Positions 25,619 to 34,314 are shown, numbered from the stretch's first letter. The stretch: DNA of 64,000 nucleotides from Pelagibius sp028280305 (GCF_965233615.1 NZ_OZ247495.1), one strand, 5' to 3'. The notes: a model not told the origin generated them from the sequence alone. A program made the numbers and translations.

Positions 25619-26566
25619 ATGATCGCCGCCATCATGTCGGATTCGACCTCAAATCGCGGCGCGGCGCGACGGCTGCTGGTGATCTATAACCCGACGGCGG
25701 GCGGCAGCCGGCGGCGGCGCTTTGAAGCCGTTCTGGCCGAGTTGGCCGAACTGGGCTGTCCGATGGACGTGCGTCCGACGACCGGCCCCGGCGATGCCGG
25801 GCATTTTGCCGCCGAAGCCGATGCTACGGCACATGACCTGGTGGTCGCTGCCGGGGGCGATGGCACCATCAACGAGGTGGTCAACGGCCTGGTCGGCTTG
25901 CCGGCGCCCGGCAAACGCCCGCCCCTGGCGATTCTGCCGCTCGGTACCGCTAATGTGCTCGCCGCCGAGTTAGGCTTGCGGATCGTGCCCCGTGATATTG
26001 CCAGCGTCATTGCCCAGGGCGCGATCCGCCCGGTCAGTCTCGGCCAGGCCGAGGGCGCTGATGGACAAGCGCGTATCTTTTCGCTCATGGCCGGCGCGGG
26101 CTTTGATGCGCGGGTCGTGGAATCCCTCGATCTGCGCCTGAAGCGGCTGCTCGGCAAGGGCGCCTATGTGGTGGAAAGCCTTCATCAGATGTGCCGCCGC
26201 CAGCCGCCGCCGCTGCGCGTTACCGTCGACGGGCGCGAATACGAGTCGGCCTCGGTCGTCGTCAGCAACGCCCGTTTTTATGCCGGCCGCTATCTCCTGG
26301 CGCCGGAAGCGCGCCTCGACGAGCCGCTGCTCCATGTCTGCCTGTTCCGCTATGGCGACGCCTTCAACACCCTGCGCTATGCGTTGGCGCTGCAGCGCGA
26401 CCGGCTGCCGGTCTCCCGCGGTTTCAAGATCGTCAGTGGCCGGAATATCCGCATCGAGGGCGAGAACACCGCGCCGCTGCAGGCCGACGGCGACATCGTC
26501 GCCCGCCTGCCGGTCAATATCCGGCCTCTGCCGGACGCGCTGCAGATGGTGACCGCCGTCAGTTAG
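25619..26566 (+). CDS. diacylglycerol/lipid kinase family protein
   Basis: DagK/YegS-type lipid kinase, 315 residues. The N-terminal domain has LLVIYNPTAGGSRRRRF and the nucleotide-binding VVAAGGDGTINEVVNGL, then ILPLGTANVLAAELG; the C-terminal beta-sandwich ends with the ADGDIVARLPVNI strand typical of this family (normally QVDGE). Substrate is likely diacylglycerol or another lipid alcohol at the membrane. ATG 25619 is used, with an in-frame ATG at 25634 also possible. Divergent from msbA. Confidence 0.92.
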   Translation: MIAAIMSDSTSNRGAARRLLVIYNPTAGGSRRRRFEAVLAELAELGCPMDVRPTTGPGDAGHFAAEADATAHDLVVAAGGDGTINEVVNGLVGLPAPGKRPPLAILPLGTANVLAAELGLRIVPRDIASVIAQGAIRPVSLGQAEGADGQARIFSLMAGAGFDARVVESLDLRLKRLLGKGAYVVESLHQMCRRQPPPLRVTVDGREYESASVVVSNARFYAGRYLLAPEARLDEPLLHVCLFRYGDAFNTLRYALALQRDRLPVSRGFKIVSGRNIRIEGENTAPLQADGDIVARLPVNIRPLPDALQMVTAVS

Positions 26567-26575
26567 GGGGTTCGC

Positions 26576-27187
26576 CTAACCGTCCTTTTGGGGAAAGGCG
26601 GTCGCCGTCATTTTGCGGCAGTGATCGCGGACATCCTGCGGCCAGTCCGAAATGAGGTCAGCGAAACGATCCCGGTCTCCGGCGAAGAGGGCCCTCGTCG
26701 CCTCCTCGAAGCCCGGCAGGTCGCCGGCCATCACCGACATGAAACCGTAGGCGGTTTCGCGTTCCTGCCTTGGCGAGGCCAGATCGCTGCGCCGGGCGGC
26801 CTCGACCAGTTTGCGCAGGCTCGCGGAGGCGCCGCCGGGCTGGCTGCGCAGCCAGTCCCAATGCCGCGGCAGTAAAGTGACTTCGCCGGCGACCACGCCG
26901 AGCTTGGGGCGTCCCCGCGGACGCCGGGACCCACCGCCAGCGGGTTTCTCCGCGGGTTTTTCTGGGGCCCCGGACGGGGTCGCGAGACGGGCGATGATAT
27001 CCTCGGCGTCGCCCCGGGTGTCGACATCGACGACCCGGCCGCTGGCATTGTCGAACACCAGAAGCGGCGCTTCGACGCCCTGCTCCTCGGCGGCTTTCAC
27101 TGCCAGGGTAACCTCGGCCAAAGATCCGGCGGCGAGGCGGGTGAAGCCCTCAAAAGCCGTGAAATGGCGGATTTCTGTTCCTGACAT
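26576..27187 (-). CDS. DUF2239 family protein
   Basis: 203-residue cytoplasmic protein of unknown function. Three parts: an N-terminal beta-rich domain (FTAFEGFTRLAAGSLAEVTLAVK, LLVFDNASGRVVDVDTRG), a Pro/Gly/Arg hinge (GGGSRRPRGRPKLGV), and a C-terminal helical part with EVTLLPRHWDWLRSQPGGASASLRKLVE, the best conserved stretch. RGRPKLGV recalls an AT-hook, and the helical part looks like a small ribbon-helix or HTH-like unit, so DNA binding is conceivable but unproven. A strong promoter with paired operators lies immediately upstream. Converges on the lipid kinase gene with 9 bases between the stops. Confidence 0.88.
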   Translation of the reverse strand: MSGTEIRHFTAFEGFTRLAAGSLAEVTLAVKAAEEQGVEAPLLVFDNASGRVVDVDTRGDAEDIIARLATPSGAPEKPAEKPAGGGSRRPRGRPKLGVVAGEVTLLPRHWDWLRSQPGGASASLRKLVEAARRSDLASPRQERETAYGFMSVMAGDLPGFEEATRALFAGDRDRFADLISDWPQDVRDHCRKMTATAFPQKDG

Positions 27188-27223
27188 AACGGTTTCTCCC
27201 GGGAATCGCGAACGCTCCCGAGA

Positions 27224-27270
27224 ATTTATACCCGGATAAAAATCCTTGTCAATTTTATCCGGGTATAAAT
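27224..27270 (-). promoter_or_regulatory. paired operator and sigma-70 promoter of the DUF2239 gene
   Basis: Two 18-base arms, 27224-27241 and 27253-27270, are exact reverse complements with 11 bases between. On the minus strand the -35 box TTGACA (27252-27247) lies in the spacer and is followed after 16 bases by a TATAAA -10 box (27230-27225) inside the lower arm. Each arm is itself nearly symmetric around CCCGG, so there are two operator copies, one covering the -10 region and one just upstream of the -35 box. This is a textbook layout for repression by a dimeric regulator; none is encoded next to it. Confidence 0.8.
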
Positions 27271-27284
27271 AGAGCTTTTTCCGA

Positions 27285-28628
27285 TCAGGCGCCGGCCAGG
27301 GTCATCCCCTCGATGCGCAGGGTCGGGGCGTTGGCGCCGTATTTGAAGACCAGATCGTCGGCCGGTGTCAGGTTCAGGAACATGTCTTTCAGGTTGCCGG
27401 CCACCGTGGCCTCGGAAATCGGCGCGCCGAGCTTGCCGTTTTCGATGCGGAAGCCCGAAGCGCCGCGCGAATAGTCGCCGGTTACCCCGTTGATTCCCAT
27501 GCCCATCATGCTGGTCACGTAGAAGCCCTTGTCGATGTCGGCCATCAGGGCCTCGGGGCTTACCTTGCCCGGCGCCATGTAGAGGTTGGAGGTCGAGGGC
27601 GACGGCGGGGAGGAGGTGCCGCGCGCGGCGTGGCCGGTGCTCTTCAGGCCGAGCTGGCGGGCCGAGCTGAGATCGAGGATCCAGGTGGTGAGCTTCCCGC
27701 CCTCGACGATGTTGAGCTTGCGGTTGGCAAGCCCCTCGCCGTCGAAGGGCTTGGAACTGAGGCCGTGGGGCCGGTGGGGATCGTCGATGATGGTGATGCC
27801 CTCGGCGAAGATCTGTTCGCCCAGCTTGTCCTTCAGGAAGGAGGTGCCCCGCGCGATGGAGGGACCGGAGATCGCCCCGGCCAGATGGCGCAGCAGGCCC
27901 ATGGAGACCCGGGGGTCATAGACGATGGGCAGTTTTTCGGTCTCCGGCTTGTGGGCGCCGAGGCGGCGTACGGCGCGCTCGCCGGCGGTGCGGCCGACCG
28001 CACCGGGGTCCTCCAGTTCGCTGCCGAAGACGGCGGAGGAGAATTCGTAGTCGCTTTCCATGCCCAGGCCCTCGCCCGCGACCACCGAGACCCCCACCGA
28101 GTGGCTGGAGCGGGCATAGCTGCCGGCAAAGCCGTTGGAGGTGACCAGCGCGATCTGCACCCGGCCCCAGCCGGCCTCGGCGCCTTCGGAGTTGGTCACG
28201 CCGCTTACCGCCCGGGCGGCTTCTTCACAGGCGCGGGCGCGCTCGATCAGCACCTCTGCGGCGGGTTCCTCGGGATCGAGGATATCCAGTTCGGGAATGG
28301 CGGCGGCCAGCTCGCCTTTATCGGCGAGGCCGCAGTAGGGGTCTTCCGGCACCACCCGGGCCATGGCCACAGCGCGCTCGACCAGTTCGTCCAGGCTCGC
28401 CTTGCCGAGATCGGTGGAGGAGACGATGGCCTGGCGCTTGCCGATCATGACCCTGAGGCCGACGTCCTGGCTCTCCTCGCGCTCCAGTCGTTCGGGGTTT
28501 CCGAGGCGCTGGGAGTGGGAGAGTCCGATGGATTCGAAGAGCACGGCATCGGCGGCTTCGGCCCCGGTCGCCTTGGCTTTGCCGATCAGGTCTTCGAGCA
28601 GGGAGAGAGGGTCAACGGACGCGGTCAT
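27285..28628 (-). CDS. pmbA: PmbA/TldE metalloprotease subunit
   Basis: Inactive-subunit homolog of the TldD/TldE heterodimeric protease, 447 residues. It has the family fold (N-terminal GLRVMIGKRQAIVSSTDL, C-terminal GDYSRGASGFRIENGKLGAPISEATVAGN) but lacks an HExxxH motif, as expected for TldE. With TldD it processes small peptides such as modified antibiotics or acts on CcdA-like antitoxins in E. coli. The partner tldD is at 55162. Likely start ATG 28628. Confidence 0.95.
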   Translation of the reverse strand: MTASVDPLSLLEDLIGKAKATGAEAADAVLFESIGLSHSQRLGNPERLEREESQDVGLRVMIGKRQAIVSSTDLGKASLDELVERAVAMARVVPEDPYCGLADKGELAAAIPELDILDPEEPAAEVLIERARACEEAARAVSGVTNSEGAEAGWGRVQIALVTSNGFAGSYARSSHSVGVSVVAGEGLGMESDYEFSSAVFGSELEDPGAVGRTAGERAVRRLGAHKPETEKLPIVYDPRVSMGLLRHLAGAISGPSIARGTSFLKDKLGEQIFAEGITIIDDPHRPHGLSSKPFDGEGLANRKLNIVEGGKLTTWILDLSSARQLGLKSTGHAARGTSSPPSPSTSNLYMAPGKVSPEALMADIDKGFYVTSMMGMGINGVTGDYSRGASGFRIENGKLGAPISEATVAGNLKDMFLNLTPADDLVFKYGANAPTLRIEGMTLAGA

Positions 28629-28700
28629 GGGGCCTCGCAGGGAAGAGAACAGGTGTGACCTTCAATATAGGGGCTGACCGGCGAAGATGCATCCGGGTGG

Positions 28701-28794
28701 TTTTCGACTTGCGTCGAAGCGGTTCCGGCCCGCTCCCCCTCCCGGCCACCCACTAGGATAATCTCATGGGTGGCCGGGAGGGGGAGCGGGCCGG
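28701..28794. repeat. dispersed palindromic element, copy 1
   Basis: A 30-base flank (28701-28730) leads into a perfect 28-base-pair stem (28725-28752 with 28767-28794) around a 14-base loop that contains AGGATAATCTCA. A second full copy lies at 51188-51282 and a partial copy at 46924-46970. It lies between the pmbA start and the GNAT stop. No transposase is linked; it may be a non-autonomous mobile repeat. Confidence 0.85.
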
Positions 28795-28825
28795 CGCCGA
28801 CTGCACTGTGAAAGGCGACAGCCGT

Positions 28826-29320
28826 TCACAACTCATAATGCAACAAAGGCAGGAAGCGTTCGGCACCGCTGGTGGTTTTGATCGGCGAGCGGATCTTGCC
28901 CGCCAGCGTCGCCCCCATGGCGCGGTAGAAACCGAAGGCGAAGGGATCGCTTTCGATCTTCAGCCGCTGGTAGCCCTCGGCCTGGGCCTTGGCCACCAGA
29001 TTCTGCCACATCGCCCGTCCGATTCCCTGGCCGATCGCCGCCGGCTCGATGAAGAACAGCGGAACGGCGGCTTCCTGTGGGCGCTCGCCGGGGATCAGGG
29101 CGTAGAGGCCCAGGATGGTTTCTTCTTCGATCAGGACCATCACCCGCCCGGCGGCAACGTCCGTGGGACGGACGGTAAGGCCGGCGCGGCAGGCCTGAAG
29201 GAAAGCGGGTTCGTAACCCCAATAGGCTTTGGAACGCAGGGCGAGGGCGGTCAGCACGCCACACTCGTGGGCTTCTGCAGGGCGGAGGAACCGCCCGGGC
29301 AGGCCGGGCAAACCGGACAT
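28826..29320 (-). CDS. GNAT family N-acetyltransferase
   Basis: 164-residue acetyltransferase. The N-terminal part has ALALRSKAYWGYEPAFLQACR, which is shared by a common group of small GNATs of unknown substrate; the acetyl-CoA loop is IEPAAIGQGIGRAMWQNLV (Q-x-x-G-x-G type), and DPFAFGFYRAMGA is the end motif. Start ATG 29320. It stands alone, about 200 bases from leuA and the same from pmbA. Confidence 0.88.
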   Translation of the reverse strand: MSGLPGLPGRFLRPAEAHECGVLTALALRSKAYWGYEPAFLQACRAGLTVRPTDVAAGRVMVLIEEETILGLYALIPGERPQEAAVPLFFIEPAAIGQGIGRAMWQNLVAKAQAEGYQRLKIESDPFAFGFYRAMGATLAGKIRSPIKTTSGAERFLPLLHYEL

Positions 29321-29475
29321 GACGCATCACCTCGTGATGTCGGGCCGCCAGCAGCTACCCAGGCTGCTGAAAGCCCGCTCTCTCCCGCTGTGTGCATAGC
29401 CTGCTGCAGGCCGCAGCGCCAAAGACTTTTACGGGGTAAAGCGAAGGGGGCGGTAACTCAGGGGGGGAGGCGCGA

Positions 29476-29510
29476 CCGGCTTTACTGCGCGTTGCTTGCA
29501 GTAAAGCCGG
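29476..29510 (-). terminator. hairpin just downstream of leuA
   Basis: Thirteen perfect base pairs (29476-29488 with 29498-29510) around a 9-base loop, starting 12 bases after the leuA stop on the minus strand. The sequence after the hairpin is C-rich without a T run, so this is a 3' stem-loop of the transcript and only possibly an intrinsic terminator. Confidence 0.55.
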
Positions 29511-29521
29511 AAAGCCTGCCG

Positions 29522-31252
29522 TCAGGCGGCTCGGCCGGGCGCTTTGGGCTCGGCGGCGACCATCTGATTCACCGCCGAGAGCACGGCATCCAGAGAGGCA
29601 ACCACGATGTTGGCGTGGCGCCCGACCCCCCAGTAGATGGTGCCGTCGGCCGCTTCGGCCTCCACATAGGCCACCGCCTTGGCATCGGCACCGGAACTGA
29701 CGGCATGCTCGTGATAGTCGTGCACCTTTACCTCGACGCCGCAGTCCCGGCGCAGCGCGTCGACGAAAGCGGCGATCGGGCCGTTGCCGCTGCCGCGGAT
29801 TTCGCGCTTGGTCCCGTCGACGGTGATCATCGCGGTCAGCACCCGCTTTTCCGAAGCATGGGTGTCGGGCACCGAGCGGTGCTCGACGAAGGCGTAGGGC
29901 TGGCGCGGCGTCAGATAGGTCTGCTCGAAGAGTGACCAGATCTTGTGCGGGGTGATCTCCTTGCCGCTGGTGTCGGCTTCTTCCTGCACCTTCTGGGTGA
30001 AGGCGGCCTGGAGCTTGCGCGGCAGGTCCAGGCCGTATTCGGTCTGCAGGATATAGGCGACGCCGCCCTTGCCGGACTGGCTGTTGATCCGCACCACGGC
30101 CTCGTAGGAACGCCCGACATCCTGCGGATCGATGGGCAGATAGGGCACCTCCCAGAGGCCGGAGTTGCTCTGCTTCATCGCCGCCATGCCCTTCTTGATG
30201 GCGTCCTGGTGGGAGCCGGAGAAGGCGGTATAGACCAGGTCGCCGGCATAGGGATGGCGCGGGTGGACCGGCAACTGGTTGCAGTACTCGGCGGTTTCGC
30301 GGAGCCGGTCGATGTCGGAGAAGTCGATGCCCGGATCGACGCCCTGGGTGAAGAGGTTCAGGCCCAGGTTCACCACGTCGACGTTGCCGGTGCGCTCGCC
30401 GTTGCCGAACAGCGTGCCTTCGATGCGGTCAGCGCCCGCCATGACGCCCAGTTCGGCCGCCGCCACGCCGGTGCCGCGGTCGTTATGCGGATGCAGCGAC
30501 AGGACGATGGAATCGCGGTTCTTGATGTTGCGGTGGAACCACTCGATCTGGTCGGCGTAGATGTTGGGCGTCGACATCTCCACCGTGGCCGGCAGGTTGA
30601 AGATGGTCTTCTTCTGGGGCGTCGGCTGCCAGACGTCCATCACCGCCTCGCAGATCTCTTTGGCGAAGACCATCTCGGTGCCGGTGAAGCTCTCCGGCGA
30701 GTACTGGTGGATGATTTCCGTCCCGCTCATCCCCTTGGCCAGGTCGCGGATCTGCTCGGCGCCCTTCACGGCGATGTCGACGATGCCGGCCTGGTCGAGG
30801 CCGAAGACCACGCGGCGCTGCAGGGTGGAGGTCGAGTTGTAGAGATGGACGATGGCGCGCCTGGCGCCGGCAATGCTCTCGAAGGTGCGCTCGATCAAAT
30901 GGTCGCGCGACTGGGTCAGCACCTGGATGGTGACGTCGTCGGGGATCAGGTCTTCCTCGATCAGCGCCCGTACGAAGTCGAAATCGGTCTGCGAGGCCGA
31001 GGGGAAACCGACCTCGATCTCCTTGAAGCCCATCTCCACCAGCAGGGCGAACATGCGCCGCTTGCGCGGACCGTCCATGGGCTCGATCAGGGCCTGGTTG
31101 CCGTCGCGCAGATCCACCGAACACCAGATCGGCGGCGCGGTGATGACCCGGCCCGGCCATTGGCGATCCGGCAGGTCGATGGGTTTGAAGGCCGTATACT
31201 TTTGGCTCGGGTCCACCCCGGCGGTGTTGTTGGGCGGCGTTTTGCGGTTCAT
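29522..31252 (-). CDS. leuA: 2-isopropylmalate synthase (LeuA, type II)
   Basis: Condenses acetyl-CoA and 2-ketoisovalerate in the first step of leucine synthesis. 576 residues, the size of the longer LeuA class. The HMG-lyase-like TIM barrel has CSVDLRDGNQALIEPM (metal-binding Asp, Arg), LHPHNDRGTGVAAAELG (HxH), and GNGERTGNVDVV; the C-terminal regulatory domain (about 440-560) should bind leucine. ATG 31252 with GAAGGA ahead. A leader of about 365 bases with its own promoter and a leucine-containing short reading frame precedes it, pointing to attenuation. Confidence 0.96.
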   Translation of the reverse strand: MNRKTPPNNTAGVDPSQKYTAFKPIDLPDRQWPGRVITAPPIWCSVDLRDGNQALIEPMDGPRKRRMFALLVEMGFKEIEVGFPSASQTDFDFVRALIEEDLIPDDVTIQVLTQSRDHLIERTFESIAGARRAIVHLYNSTSTLQRRVVFGLDQAGIVDIAVKGAEQIRDLAKGMSGTEIIHQYSPESFTGTEMVFAKEICEAVMDVWQPTPQKKTIFNLPATVEMSTPNIYADQIEWFHRNIKNRDSIVLSLHPHNDRGTGVAAAELGVMAGADRIEGTLFGNGERTGNVDVVNLGLNLFTQGVDPGIDFSDIDRLRETAEYCNQLPVHPRHPYAGDLVYTAFSGSHQDAIKKGMAAMKQSNSGLWEVPYLPIDPQDVGRSYEAVVRINSQSGKGGVAYILQTEYGLDLPRKLQAAFTQKVQEEADTSGKEITPHKIWSLFEQTYLTPRQPYAFVEHRSVPDTHASEKRVLTAMITVDGTKREIRGSGNGPIAAFVDALRRDCGVEVKVHDYHEHAVSSGADAKAVAYVEAEAADGTIYWGVGRHANIVVASLDAVLSAVNQMVAAEPKAPGRAA

Positions 31253-31394
31253 TGTCTTGCTTCCTTCTCCCGGCGGGGCGAATTTTAAAGGGCGCGGTCT
31301 CTGCCTTTGTGGGGACCTGCGGCCCGCCGGCCTGATGTTCTGAATATCGTTGGTTATACGGTGGCCTCGTCTACAGCCGCTGCAGCGCCACGGA

Positions 31395-31502
31395 TCAGGC
31401 GCAGCGGCCGCCGGTAAGTCGCAGGCAAAGAGCTTGGGTCAGCCCGCCGGGGCCTGCGGAAATCTTACGGAAACTGCTGTTTTTCTGGGGCTTCACGCTC
31501 AT
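31395..31502 (-). CDS. putative leucine leader peptide of leuA
   Basis: 35-codon reading frame in the leuA leader: ATG 31502, stop TGA at 31397-31395. An AGAGG ribosome site lies 9 bases ahead. The C-terminal half reads GGLTQALCLRLTGG, with four leucines in eight residues or so (CTG, CTT, CTG, CTT). The stop is inside a GC-rich stem formed by the segments around 31398-31408 and 31375-31389, so ribosome stalling at Leu codons could change folding. A classical U-run terminator is not obvious before leuA, so the mechanism is open. Confidence 0.5.
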   Translation of the reverse strand: MSVKPQKNSSFRKISAGPGGLTQALCLRLTGGRCA

Positions 31503-31623
31503 CGGAGCGAACCTCTTTCAGGGTCGGAACTGTCGGACGACGGCTTTATCCGGCGCGCTTCTAGGCGGCCGGGGCAATAAGTCGTAGCGACAGATATCCC
31601 TGAAATCCGGTCATAACGCTGGG

Positions 31624-31652
31624 AAATTAGGCGTCGGGCCGGTTCCCGTCAA
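31624..31652 (-). promoter_or_regulatory. sigma-70 promoter of leuA
   Basis: On the minus strand TTGACG (31652-31647), a 17-base spacer and TAATTT (31629-31624). Transcription would start near 31617, about 365 bases before the leuA start codon and 115 before the leader peptide. The remainder of the gap (31653-31817) holds no gene; it should include the promoter of the divergent CMD-family gene, which could not be pinned down. Confidence 0.6.
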
Positions 31653-31817
31653 GACCTTAAGGCCGCCGGGTCCCGGTCTGCCCGGACAGCCGGTTGCAAA
31701 GCAAGAATCGGATGGACGCGGCTTTGCGGAAGCGCCAGATAGCTGCGTAACCGCCGCCGCATCGGTTTTCCCGCCCTCTCTGCTCCCTGTCTTTTATGCT
31801 TAAGGAGACGAGTTCCA

Positions 31818-32327
31818 ATGGCTTGGATCGAGCGTGGCCTCCTCAGTCGCCTGACCCGGCAAAACCCCGTCCAGTTCGCCTGGCTGCGCGATGCCGCCGC
31901 GGCCAGTCCCGGCATCTTCTGGAAGCTTCTGTTTTTCGGGCCGCTTGCCGGCCACCGGCGGGCGGCGCCCCGGGTCCTGATCAATATGGCGCGGATCGGC
32001 GCGCTCAGGGCGCAGGATTGCGGCGCCTGCCTGCAGATCGGGATCGACTACGCGCTGAAGGAAGGGACGCCGCGCGATGTCGTGCAGGCCGCTCTGCGGT
32101 CGCCCGAAGCCTTGCCGCCGCACGAGCGGATGGTGCTGGATTACGCTCAGGCGGTCGCCGGGAACCGGCAGGATCTTCCGTCTCTTGTTGAGGCGCTGCG
32201 CCGGGAACTCGGCGCGGCGGTGCTGGCCGAGCTTGCCTTTGCCGTGGCGACGGCGAGCCTGTTTCCGCTCGCCAAACGCGGTCTCGGCGTTGCCACTGCC
32301 TGCGATCCGGACGCGATCCGCCTCTAA
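31818..32327 (+). CDS. carboxymuconolactone decarboxylase (CMD/AhpD)-family protein
   Basis: 169-residue helical protein of the CMD/AhpD superfamily. The redox-type motif is DCGACLQIG (CxxC) in the conserved helix, and the later HERMVLDYAQAVAG fits the core. Members are peroxidase partners or decarboxylases. The first 50 residues contain a hydrophobic helix (FWKLLFFGPLAGH). GGAG stands 12 bases ahead of ATG 31818. It lies directly before a GlxA-type regulator and an aromatic acid cluster. Confidence 0.8.
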   Translation: MAWIERGLLSRLTRQNPVQFAWLRDAAAASPGIFWKLLFFGPLAGHRRAAPRVLINMARIGALRAQDCGACLQIGIDYALKEGTPRDVVQAALRSPEALPPHERMVLDYAQAVAGNRQDLPSLVEALRRELGAAVLAELAFAVATASLFPLAKRGLGVATACDPDAIRL

Positions 32328-32420
32328 TGCACCCGGCTGCAATTTGCATGGAATAGAACCCGCTCGAGAGACGTGTTTCTGGGGGAGAACGCCGCGCCGC
32401 TCAGCCAGGATCAAACAGCG

Positions 32421-33389
32421 ATGCACAACCTGACAATCGTTCTGCCGCCCGACCCGGTTCTTTTCGAGTTCGCGACGGCCTTCAGCATCTTTGCAATCGG
32501 CGCGAAGCATCACTATGCCGTGCGCGCCTGCCATCACGGCAGCGGTCCGGTCTCGGTCCACGGCGCCATGTCGCTTGCGGTGGAAGACGGCCTGGCCGCC
32601 GTCGAGACGGCGGACACGGTGATCGTTCCGGGTCTGATGGCGGACCTCGATCAGCCTTTGCCCGAGGTGCTGCTGCGAAGCCTGCGCCGGGCCCATGCGC
32701 GGGGCTGCCGCATGGCCTCGATCTGCACCGGTTCCTTCGTGCTGGCGGCGGCGGGTCTGCTCAACGGGCGCCGCGCCACCACCCATTGGAAAAACGTCGA
32801 CAAGATGCGCGCGCTTTTCCCCAGGGTCCGCATCGATCCGGAGGTGCTCTATGTCGATGACGGCGAGATCCTGACCGCTGCCGGGGTGACGGCGGGGATC
32901 GACCTCTGCCTGCATATGGTGCGCAGCGACTTGGGCCAGGCGCTGGCCAACGACATCGCGCGCCACATGGTCTTCGGCCCGCATCGTGGCGGCGAGTACG
33001 CGCAGTACATTGAATGCCCGCTGGGCCCGGCGCGCTCGCGCAGCCTGGAGGCAACGCGCCGATGGGTGCTGGAGCGTCTCAACCAGCCGATCTCGGTGTC
33101 GCGGATGGCCGATCACGCCTGTCTCTCGGTGCGCGCCTTTGCGCGGCGCTTTCACGACGAAACCGGCAGCGCGCCGCACCGCTGGCTGGTGGCGCAGCGT
33201 TTGCGCCTTGCGCGGCAGTTGCTCGAAGAAAGCAACCTCCTGATCGACGAGGTCGCGCGGTGCTGCGGTTTCGGATCGACCCTCTCGTTTCGCGATCATT
33301 TCAAGCGTCAGCTACAGACCACGCCGAGCGACTATCGCCAGATGTTCCGCGCACACCGCGAGGCATCGCTTCTGCCCTCGGCAGCCTAG
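32421..33389 (+). CDS. GlxA-type AraC-family transcriptional regulator
   Basis: 322-residue regulator: N-terminal DJ-1/PfpI-like domain (LTIVLPPDPVLFEFATAFSIF, then VIVPGLMADLD and SICTGSFVLAAAGLLNGRRATTHW), and C-terminal AraC DNA-binding domain (about 220-315, CGFGSTLSFRDHFKRQLQTTPSDYRQ). The cysteine in SICTG is the amidotransferase elbow position, used for sensing rather than catalysis in this group. ATG 32421 is chosen; a GTG at 32373 would add 16 residues. Likely regulator of the enoyl-CoA hydratase and CoA ligase genes downstream, by position. Confidence 0.9.
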   Translation: MHNLTIVLPPDPVLFEFATAFSIFAIGAKHHYAVRACHHGSGPVSVHGAMSLAVEDGLAAVETADTVIVPGLMADLDQPLPEVLLRSLRRAHARGCRMASICTGSFVLAAAGLLNGRRATTHWKNVDKMRALFPRVRIDPEVLYVDDGEILTAAGVTAGIDLCLHMVRSDLGQALANDIARHMVFGPHRGGEYAQYIECPLGPARSRSLEATRRWVLERLNQPISVSRMADHACLSVRAFARRFHDETGSAPHRWLVAQRLRLARQLLEESNLLIDEVARCCGFGSTLSFRDHFKRQLQTTPSDYRQMFRAHREASLLPSAA

Positions 33390-33539
33390 GGCGGTCCCCC
33401 TCAGGCATTGGAATCGGCATCTCTGCATCTGTTTTCGGTCACTTTCCGGCACCCCGTCTGGCGGTGTGCGGCTGCGGCGGCTACCTGATCTGCGGCACAG
33501 GCCCGGTCTTGTGCCGGCGCCGCGGAAACAGGAGTCGAG

Positions 33540-34310
33540 ATGACGAAGACCTACGAGACCTTGGTGTTCTCCAAAACCGGCCCGCTGGGCAGGCTGGAGC
33601 TGCGGCGGCCCCATCGCCTGAATGCGGTCGATCTGCGCGCCGCCGACGAGCTTTTGGAACTTGCCAAAGCAATTGCCGCCGACCCGGCGCTTCGCATGGT
33701 CGCGATCACCGGCCAGGGGCGGGCCTTTTCCACCGGCATCGATCTGAAGGATCTGGAGGCGGGGCGGATCGAAGCGCGTTACTTCGAAGTCTGGGAGCGG
33801 GCGCTGCGCCTGTTTGAGACCATGGACAAGCTGGTGCTCTGCCTGATCCATGGCTATGCGCTGGGCGGCGGCCTTCAACTCGCGCTCGCCGCCGATGTCC
33901 GGATCTGCACGCCTTCGGCCCAGCTTGGTCTGCCGGCCGTCAAGGAGGGGTTGATCCCCGGTCTCGGGACCTGGCGGCTTGCCCGCTACGTCGGCCAGGG
34001 GCGGGCCAAGGCCATGATCCTGCGTGGCAACATGATCGACGGAATCGAGGCCCAGCGCATCGGCCTTGTCGATCATCTGGTCGAGGAGACCAATGTTGCA
34101 ACGGCCTTCGAAGACCGGCTTGCCGACTATGCGAAATCCAATTCGGCCGGTTGCCGCTACGCCAAGGCCCTGGTGGCCGAGAGCTTCGAGAGCGGCTTCG
34201 AGGCTTTCTTTGCCCGTTATCTCGACCAGCAGGGGCGGGCGCTCACGGCACCGGATTTTGCCGAAGCCATGGCCGCCTATGGCGGCAATCGCGCACCGGA
34301 CTGGGGTTGA
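33540..34310 (+). CDS. enoyl-CoA hydratase/isomerase family protein
   Basis: 256-residue crotonase-fold protein acting on acyl-CoA thioesters. Oxyanion-hole motifs are ITGQGRAFSTGIDLKDL and GYALGGGLQLALAADVRIC; the Glu positions of hydratases lie in GLPAVKEGLIPGLGTWRLARYVG. It precedes a phenylacetate-CoA ligase by 4 bases, so both probably serve breakdown of an aromatic or arylacetic acid. Whether it hydrates or isomerises is not clear. Confidence 0.9.
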   Translation: MTKTYETLVFSKTGPLGRLELRRPHRLNAVDLRAADELLELAKAIAADPALRMVAITGQGRAFSTGIDLKDLEAGRIEARYFEVWERALRLFETMDKLVLCLIHGYALGGGLQLALAADVRICTPSAQLGLPAVKEGLIPGLGTWRLARYVGQGRAKAMILRGNMIDGIEAQRIGLVDHLVEETNVATAFEDRLADYAKSNSAGCRYAKALVAESFESGFEAFFARYLDQQGRALTAPDFAEAMAAYGGNRAPDWG

Positions 34311-34314
34311 TCCG

